DNA of 10,103 nt from Pseudomonadota bacterium. Its GTDB lineage: Bacteria > Desulfobacterota > Anaeroferrophillalia > Anaeroferrophillales > Tharpellaceae. The notes under the pieces are model-generated. The model was not told the origin of the DNA. It ran no database searches and saw only the letters and a program-made list of their open reading frames with translations. The stretch's first letter is position 1. Every line of letters starts with the position of its first letter. The DNA is taken from assembly GCA_015486505.1 (NCBI GenBank), contig WFRP01000308.1:1-10103 (forward strand). The letters are read 5' to 3'. Positions 1-5,886 of the stretch are shown piece after piece. The position numbers were made by a program, and so were the translations under genes.

Positions 1-27
1 ACAAGAAAATAACCTGTAAGGTACTAA
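1..27 (+). repeat. Multi-hairpin repeat, partial copy cut by window start
   Basis: This is the right end of a repeat unit continuing upstream of the window. It matches the last 27 bases of the copy at 5598-5731 except at one position: GGTACTAA here, GGCACTAA there. It begins inside the palindromic tip (ACAAGAAAATAACC). It runs directly into the next unit at 28, so a tandem array extends to the left. Confidence 0.85.
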
Positions 28-150
28 TGCGGGAACAAATCCCGCAACCCAAACGGAGCCTTACGGCCCGCAAATAAGTACTCTTATCAGAACATTTTCT
101 GGATATTAAATCTTGTTTTTTGGTGCAGAAAATAACCTGTAAGGTACTAA
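28..150 (+). repeat. Multi-hairpin repeat, short copy lacking one module
   Basis: The unit runs from TGCGGGAAC to GGTACTAA. It has the first hairpin (GCGGG, seven-base loop, CCCGC) and the large terminal hairpin whose outer stem is AGTAC/GTACT. It lacks the CCCAG...CTGGG hairpin module present in the copies at 5598 and 5732, so it is 123 bp rather than about 134-148. Its last ~80 bases differ from those of the copy at 5732-5879 at only two positions, which points to recent amplification. Confidence 0.9.
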
Positions 151-289
151 AGAATTATCCGAGAATATGTTTGTCGACATTGATGTATCTGGAAATCCGG
201 TCAGTATCACGATAGAACACGCCCGGACTACGGCGCGCCTGCCGGATATTTCCTATCAGCAGATTGATAATGTTGTAAATGTACTTTAA
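143..289 (+). pseudogene. 3' remnant of a DUF2283-family gene, fused to the repeat border
   Basis: From 143 (just after an in-frame TAA at 140-142 inside the repeat) a frame is open to TAA 287-289. It contains ELSENMFVDIDVSGNPVSIT followed by IEHARTTARLPDISYQQID. That looks like the C-terminal half of DUF2283 proteins, where an acidic 'V/I-D-x-D-x-x-G-x-V' strand is followed by 'I-x-I-E-x-A'. The N-terminal strand 'YDPEADALYI' is absent and would have to lie left of the repeat. The only ATG (167) gives 40 residues and has no clear ribosome site. DUF2283 genes often sit beside small toxin-like genes such as DUF4258 (family knowledge). I infer a gene broken by repeat insertion or by recombination at the repeat. 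A functional 40-residue peptide is possible but less likely. Confidence 0.6.
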
Positions 290-304
290 TTATATTCTTT
301 AATA

Positions 305-1075
305 ATGCATCCAATCCTCTTAAAAATCGGGCCGCTGACTCTGCATACCTATGGTTTTTTTGTCGCCCTGGGGTTTCTGCTGGCCCTGACCTGGACGCAG
401 AAGGAGAGTTTACGGCGCGGGCTGGATCCGGAGATTTTTCATGATCTCTTTTTTTATGTTGTGATTGCGGCTCTGGTCGGGGCGCGGATTTTTTATGTGG
501 CGCTTAATTTCTCCTATTTTCGCCATGATCCGCTGGCGGCCCTGCGTTTATGGGAGGGGGGGCTGGTTTTTTATGGCGGTTTTTTAGCCGCGGTCCCGGT
601 GTTTATCTGGCGGATTCGGCGCTGGCAGCACCCGGCTTTGGAAATTCTTGATGTCGCGGCTCCGGGCCTGGTTTTAGCTCAGGCAGTCGGTCGTCTGGGT
701 TGTCTTGCGGCCGGTTGCTGTTACGGCAAGGCTTGTTCCGGCAGTCTGGCGATAACTTTTTCCGATCCGATTTCGCACGCGCCTTTACATCAGCCTCTCT
801 ATCCGACCCAGATTTTTCATGCGCTGGCCGATATTTCGATTTTCGCGATTTTGTTTTTTCTCTCCCGGCGCCGGATTAGACGTGGAACTCTGGTAATCGC
901 ATATATGTTGCTCTACGGGACTTTACGTTTTACGGTTGAATTCTGGCGCGGGGACCCGCGGGGTTTTCTCTACGGCTTTTCAACTTCACAATGGATAAGT
1001 ATGGGTCTGATCGCCGCCGCCGTCGGCTTATGGATTTTTAAGATTCGCCAGCAGCCGTATCGGGAGTATAATTAA
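305..1075 (+). CDS. lgt: Prolipoprotein diacylglyceryl transferase Lgt
   Basis: Lgt is an inner-membrane enzyme that moves the diacylglyceryl group of phosphatidylglycerol onto the lipobox cysteine of prolipoproteins, the first step of lipoprotein maturation. The 256-residue protein is hydrophobic, with about seven membrane segments. It starts with the family-typical N-terminus (MHPILLKIGPLTLHTYGFFV), which fixes the start although no Shine-Dalgarno sequence is visible. Other family marks are GARIFYV near residue 59, WEGGLVFYGGF at 83-93, GRLGCLAAGCCYG at 129-141 (the signature region, essential Arg130 equivalent) and EFWRGDPRG near 212-220. The E. coli HGG histidine is replaced by the Trp-Glu-Gly-Gly form that I associate with deltaproteobacterial Lgt. 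maf follows one base after the stop, so the two are cotranscribed. The lipoprotein at 4373 is a possible local substrate. Confidence 0.96.
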   Translation: MHPILLKIGPLTLHTYGFFVALGFLLALTWTQKESLRRGLDPEIFHDLFFYVVIAALVGARIFYVALNFSYFRHDPLAALRLWEGGLVFYGGFLAAVPVFIWRIRRWQHPALEILDVAAPGLVLAQAVGRLGCLAAGCCYGKACSGSLAITFSDPISHAPLHQPLYPTQIFHALADISIFAILFFLSRRRIRRGTLVIAYMLLYGTLRFTVEFWRGDPRGFLYGFSTSQWISMGLIAAAVGLWIFKIRQQPYREYN

Positions 1076-1076
1076 T

Positions 1077-1667
1077 TTGTATAAAACAATTGCGCCTCTG
1101 GTGCTGGGGTCACAGTCGCCGCGGCGGCGGGAGCTTTTAGGGCAGTTGGGGATCAAATTCGCCATTGCCCGTGCTGATATTGACGAGTGTCTAAAGGCGG
1201 GTGAGACGCCAGCCGATTTTGTCGGCCGGATGGCTGCGGAGAAAGCCCGGGCGGTGGCCGGGGCTTTTCCCGCAAGCTGGATTCTGGCGGCGGATACGAT
1301 TGTGGTTCTGGAGGGTAAAGTCCTGGGTAAGCCTGAAGATAAAGCGGCGGCGGAAAAAATGCTGACCAGGATTGCCGGAAACCGGCATCAGGTTCTGACT
1401 GCTTTCACCCTTTATCATCCCCAAAATGGATCTCCGGTTACCCGGCTTGATTCGAGCCGGGTCAAAATTGCCGCTTTATCGGCGGAGCAAATTGCAGCCT
1501 ACATCAACACCGGTGAGCCTCTGGATAAAGCCGGTTCCTACGCGGTTCAGGGCTTGGGCGGGGCTTTTGTCGAGGCCATCGAGGGTTCGCCGACCAATGT
1601 TATCGGCCTGCCGCTGCCGCTGGTGGTGGCGGAGTTGTTGAATTACAATGTAATTGCCTTGGCTTAA
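1077..1667 (+). CDS. maf: Maf-family nucleoside triphosphate pyrophosphatase
   Basis: Maf proteins hydrolyse non-canonical or pyrimidine nucleoside triphosphates (dTTP, UTP, 5-methyl-UTP in the YhdE type) to monophosphates in the cytoplasm. They are linked to septum control and nucleotide-pool cleaning. At 196 residues this is full length. Landmarks are LGSQSPRRRELL at 10-21 (phosphate-binding loop), AADTIVVLEGKVLGKP near 71-86 with the catalytic Asp, GNRHQVLTAF near 101, and DKAGSYAVQGLGGAFV followed by IEGSPTNVIGLPL near the C-terminus. The last block resembles the YhdE (dTTP/UTP) branch rather than the YceF branch. The start is TTG: GGAG at 1062-1065 lies 11 bases upstream, and no ATG gives a better N-terminus. 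It is directly coupled to lgt. The 60 bases after it hold no T-run terminator. Confidence 0.95.
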   Translation: MYKTIAPLVLGSQSPRRRELLGQLGIKFAIARADIDECLKAGETPADFVGRMAAEKARAVAGAFPASWILAADTIVVLEGKVLGKPEDKAAAEKMLTRIAGNRHQVLTAFTLYHPQNGSPVTRLDSSRVKIAALSAEQIAAYINTGEPLDKAGSYAVQGLGGAFVEAIEGSPTNVIGLPLPLVVAELLNYNVIALA

Positions 1668-1727
1668 GCAGCACGCCAAAGTGCTATCGCGGTCAAATGT
1701 GGACAAGTAACTTAAGGTGATATCGAT

Positions 1728-1997
1728 ATGCCGACATTGTCAATGTTTTATGGAATAATTATTTACATGTATTTTTTTGATAATAAGGAACATAAGACAC
1801 CTCATATTCACGCGAATTATGGTGAATATGATGCTGTAGTTTCAATACCGGAAGGCAATGTTTTAAAAGGTAACATGCCAAATAATAAACTGAAATTAAT
1901 ACAAGCTTGGATCGAGATCCATCAGGAAGATTTAATGGCTGATTGGAAACTGGTAGTTGAAGGTCAACAACCACATAAAATAGAGCCGTTGAGGTGA
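1728..1997 (+). CDS. DUF4160 domain protein (first gene of a DUF4160/DUF2442 pair)
   Basis: This 89-residue protein has the DUF4160 pattern: a hydrophobic first strand (FYGIIIYMYFFD), then the diagnostic HKTPHIHANYGEYDAVVSI with His26-Ile-His28, and a helix with W(I)EIHQEDLMADW near the C-terminus. AAGGTGA at 1714-1720, seven bases before ATG, is a good ribosome site. Four bases separate it from the DUF2442 gene, whose ribosome site overlaps its stop. DUF4160/DUF2442 is a recurrent two-gene cassette that has been suggested to act like a toxin-antitoxin module. I know of no settled biochemical function. The gene is visibly richer in A and T (AAT, AAA, TTA codons) than maf or yggS, which suggests horizontal arrival between two housekeeping genes. 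Confidence 0.88.
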   Translation: MPTLSMFYGIIIYMYFFDNKEHKTPHIHANYGEYDAVVSIPEGNVLKGNMPNNKLKLIQAWIEIHQEDLMADWKLVVEGQQPHKIEPLR

Positions 1998-2000
1998 AAA

Positions 2001-2228
2001 ATGTTAAAGGTAGCGAAAGTTAATGCCAATAATGATTATACGCTATTTGTTGAATTGTCTGATGGACGTTGCGGTAATTTTGATGTTAAACCATATCTTG
2101 AGAAAGGAGTTTTTAGACAGTTAAAAGATAAAAATTATTTTAAACAGGTAAAGCCTTTTTTGGGTGGAATCGCATGGCCTGATGAACAAGATTTAAGTGC
2201 TGACACAATTGCTTATGGGTTGAAATAA
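2001..2228 (+). CDS. DUF2442 domain protein (second gene of the pair)
   Basis: The 75-residue protein fits DUF2442: VAKVNANNDYTLFVELSDGR, then FDVKPYLEKGVFRQLKDKNY (27-46), FKQVKPFLGGIAWP (47-60, conserved Trp59) and DLSADTIAYGLK at the end. The domain is a small alpha/beta fold that in some proteins precedes a helix-turn-helix; none is present here. GAGGTGA at 1991-1997 overlaps the upstream stop and lies three bases before ATG, so translation is coupled to DUF4160. Codon use is AT-rich like its partner and unlike yggS, which begins two bases after its stop. The role as antitoxin or partner of DUF4160 is inferred from pairing only. Confidence 0.88.
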   Translation: MLKVAKVNANNDYTLFVELSDGRCGNFDVKPYLEKGVFRQLKDKNYFKQVKPFLGGIAWPDEQDLSADTIAYGLK

Positions 2229-2230
2229 AC

Positions 2231-2944
2231 ATGAATAGAACTTTCGAAACCCGCCTTAAGTCGGTGCGTGGGGAGATAGCGGCCGCCTGTGAGCGTTGCG
2301 GGCGCGACCCGGCGGAGATTACGCTGGTGGCGGTCAGTAAAACGTTTCCTTTCGCCCGGATTGAAGCGGCCTATAGTGCTGGCCAGGTTGATTTCGGGGA
2401 AAACTATATCCAGGATTGTGTTACAAAGATGAAACAGGCCGAAAGCCTGAATCTGCCTTTGCGCTGGCATTTTATCGGCCACCTGCAAAGTAATAAAATA
2501 AAATACTATGATGCCGCTTTTCATCTGTTTCACGGGCTTGATTCAGTGAAACTGGCCCGCGGCCTGGCCCGGAAAGCTTTGGCCGGTAATTTCAAGGCCC
2601 GGGTTTTAGTGCAGGTGAATATCGCAGATGAAGCCACCAAGGCCGGGATTCCGGCCGCAAGTCTGATTGATTTTCTTCAGGAGATAAGATATATGGGGGG
2701 ATTGTCGATCGCAGGCTTGATGGCGATTCCTCCGGCCGGGGCCACCGCCGAAGCGAGCCGTCCCTATTTTCGTTCTCTTTTTCAGCTCTTTACCGAGGCG
2801 AAAGCGCAATTTCACTCGGTAATGCCGGAGTTTAAGCAGCTTTCAATGGGAATGTCGAAGGATTTTACCGTCGCCGTGGAAGAGGGGGCGACCATTGTCC
2901 GGGTCGGCTCACTTCTGTTTGGCGAACGTCAGAAAAAGGTTTAA
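2231..2944 (+). CDS. yggS: YggS/PLPBP-family pyridoxal phosphate homeostasis protein
   Basis: This is the cytosolic single-domain alanine-racemase-fold protein that binds PLP and keeps vitamin B6 and amino/keto-acid pools balanced; it has no established catalytic activity. The 237 residues are full length. The PLP lysine lies in LVAVSKTFP (Lys37). FGENYIQD (near 56-63) and HFIGHLQSNK (79-88) follow. The phosphate-binding C-terminus is LSMGMSKDFTVAVEEGATIV, followed by RVGSLLFG. The start ATG lies two bases after the DUF2442 stop with only a weak purine run upstream. This hints that the small-gene pair was inserted close to the native leader. argH starts five bases after the stop, so yggS-argH are one transcript. 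Confidence 0.95.
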   Translation: MNRTFETRLKSVRGEIAAACERCGRDPAEITLVAVSKTFPFARIEAAYSAGQVDFGENYIQDCVTKMKQAESLNLPLRWHFIGHLQSNKIKYYDAAFHLFHGLDSVKLARGLARKALAGNFKARVLVQVNIADEATKAGIPAASLIDFLQEIRYMGGLSIAGLMAIPPAGATAEASRPYFRSLFQLFTEAKAQFHSVMPEFKQLSMGMSKDFTVAVEEGATIVRVGSLLFGERQKKV

Positions 2945-2949
2945 GTTCA

Positions 2950-4338
2950 TTGAAAAAAGATACGCAGAAATTATGGGGCGGCCGTTTTACGGCGCCGACG
3001 GATGAGTTGGTCGAGGAGTTTACCGCTTCAATCAATTTTGATAAGCGGCTCTATGCTGAAGATATTGCCGGGAGTATGGCGCACGCGCGCATGCTCGGCC
3101 GGCAGAATATTATTCCGGCAGCCGATGTGGAACCGATTATTAACGGTTTGCAAAAGATTAAAGCTGAAATAGAGCGGGGTGAATTTAATTTTTCCGTAGC
3201 CAACGAAGATATTCATATGAATATCGAGAGCCGTCTTAGTGAAATTATCGGCCCGGAGATTGCCGGGCGTCTCCATACCGGCCGCAGTCGTAATGATCAG
3301 GTCGCGCTTGATCTACGTCTTTACCTGCGCGCGCAGCTGGCGCAGGTTGAGGAACTTATAGCCGATTTGATTCGGGTTCTGCTCGATAAGGCTGAAGCTG
3401 AAATCACGGTTATAATGCCGGGCTTTACCCACCTGCAGCAGGCGCAGCCGGTGCTCTTCGCCCATCATCTTTTAGCTTATGTCGAAATGTTCAAACGTGA
3501 TTCAGATCGTCTCTCTGATTGTCGGAAACGTCTCAATCTTTCGCCGCTGGGCTCCGGGGCTCTGGCCGGGAGCAGCTTTGCGCTGGATCGGCAAAGTGTG
3601 GCGGAGGAACTTGGGTTTTCCGGAATCACCGCCAACAGTCTTGATGCGGTCAGCGACCGTGACGGCGTCGCTGAGGCTCTCTTTGATTTTTCTCTGCTGA
3701 TGATTCATCTTTCCCGTTTTTGCGAAGAACTGGTGCTCTGGTCATCGGTGCAGTTTAATTTTATTACGTTGAGCGACTCTTTCTGTACCGGCAGCAGTAT
3801 AATGCCGCAGAAGAAAAATCCTGATGTCCCCGAACTTATCCGGGGCAAATCGGGGCGCGTGGTCGGCTCTCTGGTCAACCTTTTAATGACGCTGAAATCA
3901 CTGCCCTTAGCTTACAATAAAGATATGCAGGAAGATAAGGAGCCCTTTTTTGACGCGCTCGATACGGTGGTCGGTTCGTTGCGGATTATGGCTCCGATGA
4001 TTAAAGAGATGCGGGTCAATAAGGAAGTGATGGGCCGTCAGGCCGGGGCCGGATTTTCCACGGCGACCGAAATTGCTGATTATCTGGTGCGTAAAGGCCT
4101 GCCTTTTCGCGCAGCCCATGAAGTTGTCGGTAAGGTTGTGGCTTTCTGTGAGGCTAATGAGCTTGATCTTACTGAACTTACGCTTGGGCAGTGGTTAGAA
4201 TTTTCTCAACTCTTTGCCGAAGATCTCTTTACTTTACTGGCGCCGCAGGACGCGGTTGATGCCAAAGATTTGTACGGCGGTACGGCTACGGCCCAGGTAT
4301 TAGAGCAGATTCGCCGGCTGCGTTCTGCTTTTAATTAA
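2950..4338 (+). CDS. argH: Argininosuccinate lyase
   Basis: ArgH splits argininosuccinate into arginine and fumarate, the final step of arginine biosynthesis. It works as a cytosolic homotetramer of the aspartase/fumarase superfamily. At 462 residues it has normal length. Landmarks are KLWGGRFTAPTDE at the N-terminus, NEDIHMNIESRL, LHTGRSRNDQVALDLRLYLR, VIMPGFTHLQQAQPVLFAHH (with the catalytic His region) and the superfamily signature GSSIMPQKKNPD at 281-292, with the flexible-loop Ser282/Ser283. DKEPFFDALDTV follows. The start is TTG at 2950, preceded by AAGG at 2936-2939, and this gives the expected MKKDTQKLWGGRF start. No other arg gene is in the window. The next gene begins 34 bases after the stop, which agrees with an argH-lipoprotein-lysA arrangement. 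Confidence 0.97.
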   Translation: MKKDTQKLWGGRFTAPTDELVEEFTASINFDKRLYAEDIAGSMAHARMLGRQNIIPAADVEPIINGLQKIKAEIERGEFNFSVANEDIHMNIESRLSEIIGPEIAGRLHTGRSRNDQVALDLRLYLRAQLAQVEELIADLIRVLLDKAEAEITVIMPGFTHLQQAQPVLFAHHLLAYVEMFKRDSDRLSDCRKRLNLSPLGSGALAGSSFALDRQSVAEELGFSGITANSLDAVSDRDGVAEALFDFSLLMIHLSRFCEELVLWSSVQFNFITLSDSFCTGSSIMPQKKNPDVPELIRGKSGRVVGSLVNLLMTLKSLPLAYNKDMQEDKEPFFDALDTVVGSLRIMAPMIKEMRVNKEVMGRQAGAGFSTATEIADYLVRKGLPFRAAHEVVGKVVAFCEANELDLTELTLGQWLEFSQLFAEDLFTLLAPQDAVDAKDLYGGTATAQVLEQIRRLRSAFN

Positions 4339-4372
4339 ATATTGCCTTCTTTGAAATCCTCTGGGGTTTATC

Positions 4373-5452
4373 TTGAATAAAAGTTTGTCCAGAAGTACTT
4401 TTATGTTTTTTTTGCTGCTGCTGCTGATAACCTTTTCTTTCAGCGCCTGCGGCAAACGGGGTAAGCCCTTGCCGCCGAGTCTGGTGGTTGCGGAAAAGAT
4501 TACTGATCTAAGACTTGTGGTTAAGCCGGGAGTGCGGAAACTGGCCTGGAGTATACCGAAAAAAAATTCTGACGGGAGCAAGCCGGTTGATCTGATTGCT
4601 TTTAAGATTCGTTTAAAAAAGGTCGCACGCGAGCTTGACAGTTGTCGCTTTTGTGATGAAGGTTTCTTTGATTACAAAACGATTAATCTGCTTAAACCGG
4701 AAACCGGCCAACAGGCCGGCGCAACTTTTTATCTGCCGGTTCCTGAGATTGAGCCTGACTTTGTTTATGTGTTTGCGGTGGTTTCCTTAAACAGCCGGGG
4801 TTGGAGTAGTGAGGTCTCTAATAAACTGGCCCTTTTTGCTTTGCCGCAGATTTTGCCGCCGGCAAAGGTGGTTTTGACGCCGACCGCCTCGGTGGTCGAG
4901 ATAAGCTGGCAGGTGCCGAAATTACCGGCCGATTTTACCGGTAAACTCTTTTATCGGGTTTATCGCCGCCAACCTCAGGTTTCCGGTTCCCGTTGGAAGA
5001 TGATTACGCCAACACCACTTACGGATACTCATTTTATTGATGTAGGACTCAATGACTGGCATGCCTATGACTATGTAATTACTGCTGTTGTCAACCTCGA
5101 GGAGACATCGCGTGAGAGTAATTACTCGAAAATTGTCCAGATTGTCCCCGGCGATTACACGGCCCCAGAGAAACTGGAAAATTTTTCGGCATTTAATTAT
5201 CAGGCTGGTATTCAACTGCTCTGGGACCCTTCCAGCGCTTCGGATCTTGCTGGTTACAAGGTCTACCGGAGGGATGAGGTTACCGGGCTCGAAAAGACAA
5301 TTGCCGTCCTGCCGCCGGCGCAGAGTGAATATTTTGACCTTGATCTGGTAAAGGGCCGAACTTATTATTATCGGGTTACGGCTTTTGATTCTTCCGACCG
5401 GAAAAATGAGGGTGAACCGAGCCCGCAAATTGCGGTTAAATATAAACCCTGA
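4373..5452 (+). CDS. Lipoprotein with fibronectin type III-like domains (LptM position)
   Basis: The 359-residue protein begins with a lipoprotein signal peptide: a basic start, a Leu/Phe-rich core at 11-23, and lipobox FSAC with Cys26. CGKRGKPLPP follows, close to the LptM/YifL mature N-terminus. After that come about three fibronectin-III-like domains (roughly 40-152, 157-258 and 262-359). They are marked by LAWSIPKK, VEISWQVPK...FYRVYRRQ, and IQLLWDPSSASDLAGYKVYR...YYYRVTAFDSS. The first carries a Cys91-x2-Cys94 pair. Related bacteria have a comparable lipoprotein between argH and lysA (family knowledge). It is predicted to be membrane-anchored on the periplasmic side and a substrate of Lgt. 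Its binding partner is unknown. The start TTG is uncertain; ATG 4403 would leave a shorter but usable signal peptide. The TGA stop forms the first bases of the repeat array. Confidence 0.85.
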   Translation: MNKSLSRSTFMFFLLLLLITFSFSACGKRGKPLPPSLVVAEKITDLRLVVKPGVRKLAWSIPKKNSDGSKPVDLIAFKIRLKKVARELDSCRFCDEGFFDYKTINLLKPETGQQAGATFYLPVPEIEPDFVYVFAVVSLNSRGWSSEVSNKLALFALPQILPPAKVVLTPTASVVEISWQVPKLPADFTGKLFYRVYRRQPQVSGSRWKMITPTPLTDTHFIDVGLNDWHAYDYVITAVVNLEETSRESNYSKIVQIVPGDYTAPEKLENFSAFNYQAGIQLLWDPSSASDLAGYKVYRRDEVTGLEKTIAVLPPAQSEYFDLDLVKGRTYYYRVTAFDSSDRKNEGEPSPQIAVKYKP

Positions 5453-5597
5453 TGCGGGAACAAACCCGCAACCCGGACGGAGCCTCGCGGACCCCAGCCC
5501 GAGGCAATCCGCCGGTCGCAAATAAGTGCGCTTAGCAGAACATTTTCTGATTATTAAATCTTGTTTCCGGTGCCGGAAATAACCTGTAACGTACTAA
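5453..5597 (+). repeat. Multi-hairpin repeat, copy with a different middle module
   Basis: This is the first of three tandem units filling 5453-5879. It starts at TGCGGGAAC immediately after the lipoprotein stop TGA (other copies have TAA here) and ends at CGTACTAA. The middle is replaced by a different GC-rich segment that can form GCCTCG/CGAGGC or GCGGA/TCCGC stems. The large right hairpin has the long non-palindromic tip. Its outer stem is AGTGC/GTACT, so it holds one G-T wobble. It is the most diverged copy and looks like a hybrid of the two stem classes. Confidence 0.88.
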
Positions 5598-5731
5598 TGC
5601 GGGAACTTATCCCGCAACCCAAACAGGGCCTTGCGGCCCGCACCCAGGGGCACTTCCGCTGGGCGCAAATAAGTGCTCTTATCAGAACATTTTCTTGTTT
5701 TAAAACAAGAAAATAACCTGTAAGGCACTAA
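5598..5731 (+). repeat. Multi-hairpin repeat, palindromic-tip class
   Basis: This 134-bp unit contains four potential stem-loops: GCGGG/CCCGC, GGGCC/GGCCC, CCCAG/CTGGG, and a large hairpin. The large hairpin has outer stem AGTGC/GCACT and a perfect 26-bp palindrome at 5689-5714 as its tip. It differs from the reverse-oriented copy at 8911-9044 at about six positions, two of which are a compensatory pair. Confidence 0.92.
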
Positions 5732-5879
5732 TGCGGGAACAATCCCCGCAACCCAATCGGAGCCTCGCGGCCCGCACCCAGGGGCACTTCCGCTGGGCGC
5801 AAATAAGTACTCTTATCAGAACATTTTCTGATTATTAAATCTTGTTTTTTGGTGCAGAAAATAACCTGTAAGGTACTAA
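5732..5879 (+). repeat. Multi-hairpin repeat, long-tip class, next to lysA
   Basis: This 148-bp unit has the CCCAG/CTGGG module and a large hairpin with outer stem AGTAC/GTACT. The tip is the long non-palindromic segment containing TTAAATCTTGTTTTTTGG. It ends seven bases before the lysA ATG, so its last bases (TAAGG at 5869-5873) are the best available ribosome site for lysA. Together the three copies explain the whole gene-free stretch 5453-5886; I see no further gene there. Confidence 0.92.
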
Positions 5880-5886
5880 AATATTT

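Noticed and set aside
1670..1685. Terminator after maf (AGCAC, six-base loop, GTGCT)
   Set aside because: It has only five base pairs and no T-run, so it is too weak to call.
4922..5521. 199-residue open frame on the minus strand across the lipoprotein end and the first repeat
   Set aside because: It is antisense to the lipoprotein gene with its signal peptide and fibronectin-III motifs. The minus frame starts inside the repeat and resembles no family.
5453..5879. CRISPR array
   Set aside because: The repeated unit is about 134-148 bp with internal hairpins. Units abut directly, with no short repeats alternating with unique spacers, and no cas gene is present.
5840..5886. An outward sigma-70 promoter at the right end of the repeat reading into lysA
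   Set aside because: TTGTTT is present, but no good -10 hexamer lies 16-18 bases downstream. Transcription from the array is possible but not supported by the sequence.
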